Positions 1-7,267 are shown, numbered from the stretch's first letter. The stretch: 10,949 nucleotides of DNA from Lachnospiraceae bacterium UBA4316 (GCA_002394535.1 DGUG01000063.1:1-10949); one strand, 5' to 3'. The notes: a model not told the origin generated them from the letters alone. Numbers and translations: made by a program.

Positions 1-73
1 TAAAACAATCCTCCTATAATTTGTTATCTATTATTAATATTCTAATCTGCATTTACAAGGAGACTCGCCCCCC
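1..73 (-). promoter_or_regulatory. Leader and ribosome binding site of the next atp gene (probably atpE)
   Basis: This is the spacer between the atpB stop codon and a gene that begins just past the left edge. On the minus strand it starts with a G-rich stretch after the stop, continues as very AT-rich sequence (about 16-58), and carries a perfect AGGAGG at 15-10, nine bases from the window edge, so a start codon should lie within the next few bases outside. In F-type ATP synthase operons the gene after atpB is normally atpE (subunit c), which needs more translation than its neighbours. An AT-rich, unstructured leader with a strong site fits that. The identity of the next gene is inferred from gene order only. 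Confidence 0.65.
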
Positions 74-790
74 CTATTCAGCATTTATAGCATCAGCGAC
101 ATATGTCATTGTCAGCATACAGAATACGTATGTTTGGATTGCGCCCGAAAACAAATCGAAATACAAATGTAGGAATCCCGGCCAGCCCCATGCAATCTTG
201 GAAAGAAGACCATATACAAGAGCCATCATAACCGTTCCCGAAAGAATATTCGCAAACAGACGCAGGGAAATAGATACCGGTACCGCAACATCACCTATAA
301 CATTGATGGGTGCCCAAATCGGCCATGGATCGCACAAACCTTTTAGAAATCCTCCGACCCCCTGATGTTTTATCTTGTTGTAGAAAATCATCCCGAAAGT
401 AATAAGTCCCAGCGGTAAGGTTACTCCGTAATCCGCTGTCGGGGGACGCAGTCCCAAAAGTCCTGAAAAATTACTGATAAGTATAAAGCAAAACAGGGTC
501 GATATGTATCCGAGAAACTTCGTGGCACTCTTCCCCATACATCCCGTAATCATGTTATCAAGCATTTCAACAATGAGCTCAACTATGTTCTGGAAAGTAC
601 CCGGCTTGGCATAAGGGTCTGCATTGACTATCACATGATGCGCGCACAGGCCAAACACTGCAAACAGCAACAGAACTATCAACAGGCAAACATGTGTTGT
701 TGTAATCCACACAGTCTGGCCGAATATCTGATAAGAGAATATGCCTTTTATCATGAAATTGACATCGGCTGCCAATAGAACGCTATTCAC
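74..790 (-). CDS. atpB: F-type ATP synthase subunit a
   Basis: Membrane subunit a of the F0 sector, which forms the two ion half-channels against the rotating c-ring. The 238-residue product is of normal length for a bacterial subunit a. It has several hydrophobic segments (about 29-50, 95-113, 122-137, 165-200 and 205-230). The hallmark helix SLRLFANILSG holds the essential arginine at R177, and the last helix holds Q219 in AIQTYVFCMLT. The start is GTG at 790-788, overlapping the TGA of the upstream atpI-like gene by four bases (GTGA). AGGAGG lies eight bases upstream, so the GTG is well supported over the internal Met13. The ion used, H+ or Na+, cannot be decided without subunit c. Confidence 0.96.
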   Translation of the reverse strand: MNSVLLAADVNFMIKGIFSYQIFGQTVWITTTHVCLLIVLLLFAVFGLCAHHVIVNADPYAKPGTFQNIVELIVEMLDNMITGCMGKSATKFLGYISTLFCFILISNFSGLLGLRPPTADYGVTLPLGLITFGMIFYNKIKHQGVGGFLKGLCDPWPIWAPINVIGDVAVPVSISLRLFANILSGTVMMALVYGLLSKIAWGWPGFLHLYFDLFSGAIQTYVFCMLTMTYVADAINAE

Positions 791-1191
791 TTATCCCACC
801 TCCTGTTTATCAGTTTATGTACAGAGGGCTGCAAATATGCACCCGCTTTTACAGTAAGAATCGATATTGTCAAAAATACCGGATTCGCTATCTTAAAATA
901 CAGGCTTGAACCGACGACAATCGCCACAAACAAATACCGGATCAACATCTGTGTCCGCATTTGCGAAATTGCACCCTTCTCGTCAAGGCAGAGCGCATCA
1001 TCAACAGTCACAGCCATATGTATAACAAATATAAACGCAGTAGCAGCTCCTATCAGCACGGCGGTTAACGCGCTATTTCTGTCATCCGCAAACAGTGCCA
1101 CTACCGCGAGGACAACATTTGCCGCAATTATCCCGAGCATCATTTCATGGAGGGTATGATTTTCTTTTAGAATGATCTTAAGTCTATTCAT
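787..1191 (-). CDS. atpI: ATP synthase subunit I-like membrane protein (AtpI family)
   Basis: Small integral membrane protein of 134 residues, encoded directly before atpB. Four hydrophobic segments are visible at about 17-35, 43-62, 83-99 and 104-120, with a basic C-terminal tail (HKLINRRWDK). Size, topology and position match the ATP synthase I-chain family, whose members are accessory to the enzyme and have been implicated in c-ring assembly and in Mg2+ or Ca2+ handling; they are not part of the mature motor. The ATG at 1191 overlaps the end of the upstream AtpZ-like gene by eight bases, with a moderate AGGG site nine bases ahead. The sequence is poorly conserved, so the call rests mainly on topology and context. 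Confidence 0.8.
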   Translation of the reverse strand: MNRLKIILKENHTLHEMMLGIIAANVVLAVVALFADDRNSALTAVLIGAATAFIFVIHMAVTVDDALCLDEKGAISQMRTQMLIRYLFVAIVVGSSLYFKIANPVFLTISILTVKAGAYLQPSVHKLINRRWDK

Positions 1192-1513
1192 TCATATTAT
1201 CCCTGTATACCCTGTCCATTTTTTCACCAAAGTCTTCGCCGGCATGTCCCGACACCGATTCATCGGCATCGCTTCCCAGATAGGTTTGGCGTTTGTTCAT
1301 ATTTCTGGCAAATATAAAAATATTGCGAAAGCCGGCCAATGCTCCGAGAAAAAACATTATGATTACAATAAATGATGTGGAAAACAATCTGTCAAGAAAT
1401 ATCCCTACGAAAGTACACAGAACAATAGGTACAATCATATTGATACCGAACTGTAAAACCATCGAAAAACCGCGAAATACCTCTTTTTGATACTTCAACT
1501 GTTTACCCTTCAT
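1184..1513 (-). CDS. atpZ: AtpZ/AtpI-family small membrane protein, first gene of the atp operon
   Basis: Protein of about 109 residues with a short basic N-terminus (KGKQLKYQKEVFRG), two membrane helices (about 15-40 and 46-69) and a charged, acidic C-terminal tail. The helix-LDR-helix pattern, with FGINMIVPI before it and FFLGALAGFRNIF in the second helix, is typical of the AtpZ-like family at the head of Firmicutes atp operons. AtpZ and AtpI together have been proposed to transport Mg2+ or Ca2+ for the ATP synthase. The frame is open back to a GTG at 1561, but that start has no ribosome binding site and would lie upstream of the likely transcription start. I chose ATG at 1513. A TTG at 1498 (MKYQKEVFRG), with AAGGG seven bases ahead, is a serious alternative. 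Confidence 0.8.
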   Translation of the reverse strand: MKGKQLKYQKEVFRGFSMVLQFGINMIVPIVLCTFVGIFLDRLFSTSFIVIIMFFLGALAGFRNIFIFARNMNKRQTYLGSDADESVSGHAGEDFGEKMDRVYRDNMNE

Positions 1514-1531
1514 ATAAATCGCATCTTCATA

Positions 1532-1560
1532 ATTATAACTGTAGGCAGCCAAAAAGTCCA
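1532..1560 (-). promoter_or_regulatory. Sigma-A-type promoter of the atp operon
   Basis: Minus-strand -35 TGGACT (1560-1555, four of six consensus bases), a 17-base spacer and a perfect -10 TATAAT (1537-1532). Transcription would begin near 1525, which leaves a leader of only about 12 bases to the ATG at 1513, or about 27 to the TTG at 1498. It lies between the cell wall hydrolase gene and the ATP synthase genes, where a promoter for a highly expressed operon is expected. Confidence 0.55.
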
Positions 1561-1565
1561 CAAAA

Positions 1566-1579
1566 TAAACTTAAGTTTA
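1566..1579. repeat. Perfect 14-bp palindrome upstream of the atp promoter
   Basis: TAAACTTAAGTTTA is a perfect inverted repeat with no loop. It lies six bases upstream of the predicted -35 box and eight bases past the stop codon of the hydrolase gene. There is no following T-run and no GC core, so it does not look like an intrinsic terminator. A symmetric site at this position could bind a dimeric regulator or simply be an AT-rich upstream element. Function is unproven. Confidence 0.5.
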
Positions 1580-1586
1580 GTCACAA

Positions 1587-2768
1587 TCAGTAGAAAACGT
1601 GATCTCCGATTATTGTTCCGTTGATTTCCGGAATAACGGTTCTGAAGTACAGGCAGTTTCCTACAGGTGTTGCACCCCTCATGGCTTCATCTGCCGCCTG
1701 ATAACAAGATGATGTTGCACCGAGAGCAAGTCTTGTTGCAAGTCTTCCGCTGCTTACAGGCGAAAACTGTCTGTTCTGATAGATAACTGTTGAAACAGAA
1801 TTCGGAAACGCGGCAGATCTTACACGATTGATTACAACCGCACCGACCGCTACCTGTCCGGCATAGGGCTGGTTTCCGGCCTCACAGTATATCAGGCAGG
1901 CGAGCAGATCTCTGTCACCTTCCTGAAATTCAACCTCCGAAATATCCCTCCATGACATCTTGGCAGCTTTTGCAATCATTGCCTGTTCTTCGGCAAGCTG
2001 CTTTTTCAGGGCAGCAAGATTCTCTTCCTGAGCCTTAAGCTCCGCTTCATAAGCCGCCGTCTCAAGTTCTGCTGCGGATATCTGACCATCCGTCTGTGCA
2101 ATGGAACCGTTAGTCGACGTTACAAGGTTATTAACCTTCATTTCCTCATTCTGGGCTTGTTTTCTGAGGCTCTGCAGTTGTTCTTCTTCCGTTCTGAGAT
2201 CTTTCTCTTTATCTTCAATATCTTTTCTTATCTGAATCAGGTTGTCATACATCTTCTTATCATAATTTTCTATGCGATCGATGTATTCCGTTTTGTTCAA
2301 AAAATCAGCATAACTATGAGACGAAAAAAAGGTGGTAAGAATTGTCTTGTCTCCGCGCTCATACATGAACTTGATTCTTTTTTTCATTAGTTCATACTGA
2401 ATCTTCTCTTCCTCTTGGGCATTCTCCAATTCAACCTGTGCCGTTTCTATCTCCGCCTGCTTGGCTGTGATCCTGTCTTCTATATCTTTAATATTCTCGG
2501 TAATTTGGGTCAGACTGTCATTGAGCTCGCTAAGGTAGTTTTCAAGCTCCTGTTTCTGGTCCTTGAGGCCTTCCTTCTTTTGTTCCGTGGCCTCTTTCAT
2601 TTCCTCGGTTTCTTTTTTTAGTTTCTCTGCATCTTTGATTTTTTGTGACGTGCTCTCAACAGACGCAAATACAGGTGTTTCCACTGATGAAAAAACACAG
2701 GTTAAAGCAACCGTAGCACTTACCGCACAGACTATTAAGTTGTATGTTGTCCTGCCACCATACAGCAT
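1587..2768 (-). CDS. Secreted cell wall hydrolase: PcsB/CwlO-like coiled coil plus SleB-type catalytic domain
   Basis: A 393-residue exported peptidoglycan hydrolase. Residues 11-28 form a hydrophobic signal segment, with a plausible signal peptidase site after TPVFA (35). Residues 40-270 are almost entirely charged coiled coil. They include a less helical insert, MYERGDKTILTTFFSSHSYA at 135-154, that resembles the coiled-coil part of PcsB/CwlO proteins, which FtsEX controls at division. Residues 283-393 match the SleB/CwlJ hydrolase domain, with the probable catalytic glutamate E296 in IYCEAGNQPYAGQ and a QFSPV motif at 334-338. SleB-type domains act as lytic transglycosylases. The ATG is three bases after the dCMP deaminase stop and has no clear ribosome binding site, so reinitiation is likely. 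FtsEX control is inference. Confidence 0.85.
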   Translation of the reverse strand: MLYGGRTTYNLIVCAVSATVALTCVFSSVETPVFASVESTSQKIKDAEKLKKETEEMKEATEQKKEGLKDQKQELENYLSELNDSLTQITENIKDIEDRITAKQAEIETAQVELENAQEEEKIQYELMKKRIKFMYERGDKTILTTFFSSHSYADFLNKTEYIDRIENYDKKMYDNLIQIRKDIEDKEKDLRTEEEQLQSLRKQAQNEEMKVNNLVTSTNGSIAQTDGQISAAELETAAYEAELKAQEENLAALKKQLAEEQAMIAKAAKMSWRDISEVEFQEGDRDLLACLIYCEAGNQPYAGQVAVGAVVINRVRSAAFPNSVSTVIYQNRQFSPVSSGRLATRLALGATSSCYQAADEAMRGATPVGNCLYFRTVIPEINGTIIGDHVFY

Positions 2769-2771
2769 AGA

Positions 2772-3257
2772 TTATACCGTGATAACAATTTCCCTGTTTG
2801 TCGGATCGTACTTGTAGTACCTTATTCCCGCGGCATCAAACATTTTTTTGGATGCGATTACTCCGTTTGTAGCGGCGTACTTATCACAATCATAGATGAC
2901 TGTTTTGATACCGCTCTGGATGATAGCCTTGGCACACTCATTGCAGGGAAACAGTGATACATAAAGCTTTGCCCCTTCAAGGCTGCCGCCTCTGTAATTA
3001 AGTATGGCATTAAGTTCACTGTGAACCGTATAAACGTATTTGGTCAGCAGTTCATCTCCTTCTCTGGCCCATGGAAATTCATCATCCGAGCATCCTCTCG
3101 GAAATCCGTTGTAACCCATCGAAAGAATCTTATTGTCCTCACTGACAATACAGGCTCCTACCTGCGTATTGGGATCTTTCGATCTCATTCCCGCAAGCTT
3201 AGCCACAGCCATAAAATACTCATCCCATGAGATATAGTCCTGTCTTTTGTCACTCAT
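2772..3257 (-). CDS. dCMP deaminase family protein (ComEB-like)
   Basis: Zinc-dependent deaminase of 161 residues, the usual family length. The active site is clear: H79-S-E81 (zinc ligand and proton-shuttling glutamate, in YTVHSELNAI) and P104-C105-N-E-C108 (the two cysteine zinc ligands). NTQVGACIV (30-38) and MGYNGFPRGCSD (47-58) are the substrate-side motifs of the dCMP deaminase branch. Conversion of dCMP to dUMP would feed dTMP synthesis. In Bacillus the homologue is called ComEB because of its location beside competence genes. Here the neighbour upstream is upp, which fits pyrimidine salvage. The ATG shares one base with the upp stop (TAATG), so translation is probably coupled; there is no good ribosome binding site of its own. 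Confidence 0.9.
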   Translation of the reverse strand: MSDKRQDYISWDEYFMAVAKLAGMRSKDPNTQVGACIVSEDNKILSMGYNGFPRGCSDDEFPWAREGDELLTKYVYTVHSELNAILNYRGGSLEGAKLYVSLFPCNECAKAIIQSGIKTVIYDCDKYAATNGVIASKKMFDAAGIRYYKYDPTNREIVITV

Positions 3258-3904
3258 TACTTTGTACCGAAAATCCGATCTCCCGCATCGCCAAGTCCGG
3301 GAACTATATAACCGTGATCATTAAGTTTCTCATCAAGTGCCCCGATATATACATCCACATCAGGGTGTGCTTCATGCATGGCAGCCACTCCTTCCGGTGC
3401 GGCTATAATACACATGAAATGAATATTCTTGCACCCTTTTTCTTTAAGCATTGTAATGGCAGCACAGGATGATCCGCCGGTTGCAAGCATCGGATCAACC
3501 ACGAATACTTCACGGTTTGCGCAATCCTCCGGCAGCTTGCAATAGTATTCTACCGGTTTAAGGGTTTGGGGATCTCTGTACAACCCTATATGTCCGACCT
3601 TGGCTACCGGTATAAGTGTAAGCATTCCGTCAACCATCCCCAGGCCGGCGCGGAGTATGGGAACGATAGCCATCTTTTTTCCCTTAAGCTCCTTTGCTGT
3701 TGTAGAGCATATGGGAGTTTCAATCTTGACATCAGCCAGTTCAAGATTTCTTGTTGCCTCATAACAGATGAGCATCGCTATCTCACCGATAGTCTGCCTG
3801 AAATCCTTTGTTCCGGTTTCAGTCCTTCTGATATAGCCTATCTTATGCTGTATCAGCGGATGATCCATTACATAAACATTGTCGATTCCGGGATACTGTT
3901 TCAT
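3257..3904 (-). CDS. upp: Uracil phosphoribosyltransferase
   Basis: Converts uracil and PRPP into UMP in pyrimidine salvage. The 215-residue product is close to the typical 209-residue length. Visible motifs are ILRAGLGM (83-90), the PRPP-binding loop [11 protein letters not shown] (135-145) and the C-terminal uracil-binding segment [13 protein letters not shown] (198-210). The start ATG has a good GGAGG site seven bases upstream and begins 20 bases after the rpiB stop. Its link to rpiB, which supplies ribose-5-phosphate for PRPP, and to the following dCMP deaminase gene forms a small nucleotide module; upp just before the atp operon is a common Firmicutes arrangement. Confidence 0.97.
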   Translation of the reverse strand: MKQYPGIDNVYVMDHPLIQHKIGYIRRTETGTKDFRQTIGEIAMLICYEATRNLELADVKIETPICSTTAKELKGKKMAIVPILRAGLGMVDGMLTLIPVAKVGHIGLYRDPQTLKPVEYYCKLPEDCANREVFVVDPMLATGGSSCAAITMLKEKGCKNIHFMCIIAAPEGVAAMHEAHPDVDVYIGALDEKLNDHGYIVPGLGDAGDRIFGTK

Positions 3905-3924
3905 TGCTAACCCTCCATAAAGTA

Positions 3925-4356
3925 TTATTTTTCTATCTTAGATATTCTCCGTACATGTTTTTCTTCGTTTGAAAACTCGGTATTCATAAATGTGTCTACT
4001 ATATCCATCGTAAGATTGGGGCCGATGATACCTGCACCCATCGAAAGCATATTGGCATCATTATGAAGTCTTGTGAGCTTTGCGCTTGTAACATCGGAAC
4101 AAAGTGCACATCGAATTCCTCTGACCTTGTTTGCCACGATCGAAATGCCGATCCCGGTGGTACACATCACTATTCCTCTGTCATATTCACCGGATACCAC
4201 GGCTTCTGCTACACTTCTTCCTATTTCCGGATAATCACAACTTTCCGGAGTATAGGTTCCGAAATCCTTGACCTCATGTCCTGCCGCCTCAAGGTGTTCA
4301 ATAACTTCCGCTTTTCTCTCAAATGCACCGTGATCGGCTCCGATAGCTACTTTCAT
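3925..4356 (-). CDS. rpiB: Ribose 5-phosphate isomerase B
   Basis: Interconverts ribose 5-phosphate and ribulose 5-phosphate in the non-oxidative pentose phosphate pathway. The 143 residues match the RpiB/LacAB family in length and motifs: the N-terminal IGADHGAF (5-12), the probable catalytic cysteine C65 in [14 protein letters not shown], and R96-L-H98-N-D-A-N. The family usually has CGTG where this protein has CTTG, so the residue next to the catalytic cysteine is changed. The rest of the site is intact, and I expect an active enzyme. Related allose-6-phosphate or galactose-6-phosphate isomerases have the same fold, but the housekeeping neighbours favour RpiB. AGGAG lies about six bases before the ATG. 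Confidence 0.93.
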   Translation of the reverse strand: MKVAIGADHGAFERKAEVIEHLEAAGHEVKDFGTYTPESCDYPEIGRSVAEAVVSGEYDRGIVMCTTGIGISIVANKVRGIRCALCSDVTSAKLTRLHNDANMLSMGAGIIGPNLTMDIVDTFMNTEFSNEEKHVRRISKIEK

Positions 4357-4368
4357 TTTCTTCTCCTG

Positions 4369-5421
4369 TTATACATTTATTATATTATGACCTGCTGCCT
4401 TTATCAGCCGGTTCATTATCGCAAGTCCAAGATCGGGAGTATCAAACTCTTCCGAATAGATTACATCTATCTTCTTTTCATCGCACTCCCTGAGCGCATC
4501 ATACAGTCTTGAAGATATTTCTATCTCATTATCCGCACATCCCATATCAAAAATCATGTCGGCTCCGGTGTATTGAGATACATTCTGTGAGCACGCCAGA
4601 ACACCTATACGTTCGTCCGGCCGCTTACTTTTTATCCTGTTCGTAATATATTCAATGACATTATCCGTCTTGCCCGACACGATAGTCATACTCCCCTTCG
4701 GAGCATAGTGACGGTATTTCATGCCCGGCGCCTTCGGATGACCGCCACTTGCCATATTTCCGAACACCGCAGGATCTTTGGCTACCTCCCCGATCACGGA
4801 ATTTAACATCTTCTCGTTAACATAGCCGGGCCTTAATATCATAGGAACTTCGGAAGTAAAATCAACTATCGTGGATTCCAGTCCGATATTGCATTCCCCG
4901 GAGTCTATAATCATATCTATCCTTCCGTCCATGTCTTCAAGAACATGCCTTCCGTAAGTAGGCGACGGTCTTCCGGATAAATTTGCCGAAGGTGCGGCAA
5001 CGAATCCACCGGATGCTTCAATGAACTTTTGTGCCACCGGGTGGGAGGGAAATCTAACCGCAACCGTATCAAGCCCTCCTGTTGTCTCTTTGGGGACAAC
5101 CGGTTTTTTATCAAATATCATGGTAAGGGGACCGGGCCAGTATCTGTCCGCCAAAAGCTTTGCTTCAGCACTTACATCACGGACTATATCGTATATGCTG
5201 TCAAAATCCGAAATGTGAACTATAAGAGGATTATCCGACGGTCTTCCCTTTGCCCTGTATATCTTCTCGGATGATTCCGGATTTAAAGCATCCCCTCCGA
5301 GGCCGTAAACAGTTTCCGTCGGGAAAGCTACAAGTCCTCCGCTGCGGATTATACTTCCCGCTTTATCTATTACCGACATATCCATGCTGCCGGGGTCAAC
5401 TGTTTCATATATTGTTTTCAT
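4369..5421 (-). CDS. sua5: L-threonylcarbamoyladenylate synthase (Sua5/YwlC, long form)
   Basis: Makes threonylcarbamoyl-AMP from threonine, bicarbonate and ATP, the first step of the t6A37 modification of ANN-decoding tRNAs. The 350-residue product is the two-domain Sua5 form rather than the short TsaC form. The YrdC domain shows AFPTETVYGLGG (32-43), AKGRPSDNPL (57-66), AAPSANLSGRPSPT (142-155) and LESTIVD (181-187). The linker with PGMKYRHYAP (232-241) leads to the C-terminal Sua5 domain, which ends in GLAIMNRLIKAAG (332-344). The ATG overlaps the stop of the DUF402 gene (ATGA) and has no strong ribosome binding site, so it depends on coupling. The gene ends in an AT-rich stretch that may double as a promoter for rpiB. 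Confidence 0.96.
   Translation of the reverse strand: MKTIYETVDPGSMDMSVIDKAGSIIRSGGLVAFPTETVYGLGGDALNPESSEKIYRAKGRPSDNPLIVHISDFDSIYDIVRDVSAEAKLLADRYWPGPLTMIFDKKPVVPKETTGGLDTVAVRFPSHPVAQKFIEASGGFVAAPSANLSGRPSPTYGRHVLEDMDGRIDMIIDSGECNIGLESTIVDFTSEVPMILRPGYVNEKMLNSVIGEVAKDPAVFGNMASGGHPKAPGMKYRHYAPKGSMTIVSGKTDNVIEYITNRIKSKRPDERIGVLACSQNVSQYTGADMIFDMGCADNEIEISSRLYDALRECDEKKIDVIYSEEFDTPDLGLAIMNRLIKAAGHNIINV
4379..4407 (-). promoter_or_regulatory. Possible internal promoter for rpiB-upp
   Basis: Minus-strand CTGATA (4407-4402, four of six -35 bases), 17-base spacer, TATAAT (4384-4379, perfect -10), all inside the last codons of sua5. Transcription would begin near 4372, about 15 bases before the rpiB start codon, and would include its AGGAG site. 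AT-rich codons can create such matches by chance, so confidence is moderate. Confidence 0.35.
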
Positions 5422-5915
5422 TTTGAAAGTTTGCTGCCATTTTCGATCCTGTTGATCATATCCTGAATACTACCGAATTCCCCGGAGTATATCAGTCCCA
5501 GCAATTTATCAAGACTTCTAAGCGCCGGTATCATCTCGTCCGTTGTAAGCGTTCCGTCCGTAAGCGCATCCGCTATCTCTCCAACGTCAACAACTTCGAC
5601 CCTTCCATCGGGATATATGAGAACATCAGCCAGCAGGTCGGTAAATATATAAGAATTCTCCGGCTCGTTGTATGTGTAACTGATAATATCGCAATACCAG
5701 TACATCAATGTGCCGTCCTCCCGGTAAAACTTGCTGACCTTGAATCCCTCTTTCAAAAAATAGCATGAACATCCGTGGTGAAGGATTTTCTTCGGCTTGA
5801 TGGCATTCCACTTTGTCACTATATATGCATCGTCGGAATACAGTATTTCATCTTTATCAAGCAGTACAATCTCCTCCGGAATAATACGTTTACGATATAA
5901 AACCGGCTTGTCCAT
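5418..5915 (-). CDS. DUF402 domain protein, possible nucleoside phosphatase-like
   Basis: A 165-residue soluble protein without signal or membrane segments. The central part matches the DUF402 pattern: LMYWYCDIISY (70-80), FTDLLADVLIYPDGRVEVVD (91-110), then GEIADAL. The acidic residues D76, D93, D97 and D110 sit where family members bind metal. The best-studied relative, Staphylococcus aureus Ntdp, hydrolyses nucleoside tri- and diphosphates, and other members have been described as RNA-linked enzymes, so substrate cannot be assigned. Residues 120-165 form an extra helical tail rich in acidic residues. AAGGAG six to seven bases before the ATG is a good start. It lies 15 bases after dnaB and overlaps sua5 by four bases, so it is made together with a tRNA-modification enzyme. 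Confidence 0.75.
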   Translation of the reverse strand: MDKPVLYRKRIIPEEIVLLDKDEILYSDDAYIVTKWNAIKPKKILHHGCSCYFLKEGFKVSKFYREDGTLMYWYCDIISYTYNEPENSYIFTDLLADVLIYPDGRVEVVDVGEIADALTDGTLTTDEMIPALRSLDKLLGLIYSGEFGSIQDMINRIENGSKLSK

Positions 5916-5930
5916 GCAAATCTCCTTAAC

Positions 5931-7265
5931 TCAGTTTTTTGCCTTATTGGCAAACTTGGTCAGATCAGGCAGCCATACGAGCTCCGTAGTTCCTATCGGG
6001 CCGTTTCTTTGCTTGGCTATTATTACTTCCGCTATTCCTTTTTTGTCCGTATCCGGGTTGTAGTAATCATCTCTGTACAGGAACATTACTACATCCGCAT
6101 CCTGCTCTATCGCTCCGGACTCACGAAGATCCGACAGCATCGGTCTGTGATCGTCACGCTTTTCAACCGCACGGGACAGCTGAGAAAGCGCCACAACCGG
6201 AATATTCAATTCTCTGGCCAGTGATTTTAGCGATCTTGATATATCTGAAATCTCCTGCTGCCTGGAATCAGTTCTGCCCGATCCCGACATAAGCTGCAGG
6301 TAATCGATGATGATGACCGAAAGATCTTTGTTTTCAGCTTTGTACTTGCGGCATTTCGACCGCAATTCACCGATGCTGATTCCCGGAGTATCATCTATTA
6401 TCAGCTTTGATTCTCCGATGGTGGAAGCAGCTTCGATTATTCCTTCCCAATTCTGTGCGGTAACATTACCGTTTCTAATAGCTTTGGAATCGACATGTGA
6501 TTCGAGTGACAGGAGACGGTTAACAAGCTGTTCTCTCGACATCTCAAGCGAGAATACCACTGCCCCCTTTTTATCTTTAAAGCATATATGCTGCGCTATG
6601 TTCAGAACAAATGCTGTCTTACCCATTGAAGGTCTGGCAGCAATAAGAATAAGATCAGAGGGCTGAAGACCTGCCATCTTATAGTCAAGATCCGTAAATC
6701 CGGTTGCCACTCCGGTAACAACACCATCCGTTTTGGCAGCAATCCCTATTCGTTCAACGGCATCCTTAACTATCTGACGTATCGGAACATACTCTCCTGT
6801 TGAGCGGCTGTTGGTGATCTCAAAAATCTTCTTCTCCGCTTCCTCAAGAATGTCTTCCGAGTCTCCCGAATCGGAGTAGCAGTTGTTTTCGATAGTCTCG
6901 CACTCTTTGATCAGTTTCCGAAGCAATGATTTTTTCTTGACTATTTCTATGTGCTCTTCAATAACAGCCGAAGTGGATGCCCACATGCACAGATTGCGCA
7001 GAAATTCTCCGGATGCAATCTCAGCCGGAGCATTCATCTCAATCAGTCTGTTGGAAATAATCGTGGGATCTACAGGTGCTCCTTCATCAACGACAGACTT
7101 TACCGCATCAAAAACATAAGCGCATTCCTTCAGATAAAAATCATCGGATGTCAGGGCACCCATTGCTATTATCGCTGCATCTTTATCAAGCATCATGGCT
7201 CCCACCACTCCCCTTTCGGATTCCTTGTGGTGCGGAGGCATTTTTTTAAGAAGCGCTTCGTCCAT
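5931..7265 (-). CDS. dnaB: Replicative DNA helicase
   Basis: Hexameric ring helicase that unwinds DNA at the replication fork (called DnaC in Bacillus subtilis). The 444 residues are of normal length. The N-terminal DnaB domain (about 10-105, with ERGVVGAMMLD near 17-27) is followed by a linker and a RecA-like domain: Walker A ARPSMGKT (210-217), SLEMSREQL, Walker B IIIDYLQLM (318-326), SQLSR (361-365), DLRESGAIEQDADVV and KQRNGP (418-423). The open frame extends to a GTG at 7274, but the AGGAG site sits right against that GTG and eight bases before the ATG at 7265. I therefore start at 7265, two bases after the rplI stop. No intein interrupts the ATPase domain. Confidence 0.97.
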   Translation of the reverse strand: MDEALLKKMPPHHKESERGVVGAMMLDKDAAIIAMGALTSDDFYLKECAYVFDAVKSVVDEGAPVDPTIISNRLIEMNAPAEIASGEFLRNLCMWASTSAVIEEHIEIVKKKSLLRKLIKECETIENNCYSDSGDSEDILEEAEKKIFEITNSRSTGEYVPIRQIVKDAVERIGIAAKTDGVVTGVATGFTDLDYKMAGLQPSDLILIAARPSMGKTAFVLNIAQHICFKDKKGAVVFSLEMSREQLVNRLLSLESHVDSKAIRNGNVTAQNWEGIIEAASTIGESKLIIDDTPGISIGELRSKCRKYKAENKDLSVIIIDYLQLMSGSGRTDSRQQEISDISRSLKSLARELNIPVVALSQLSRAVEKRDDHRPMLSDLRESGAIEQDADVVMFLYRDDYYNPDTDKKGIAEVIIAKQRNGPIGTTELVWLPDLTKFANKAKN

Positions 7266-7267
7266 TC

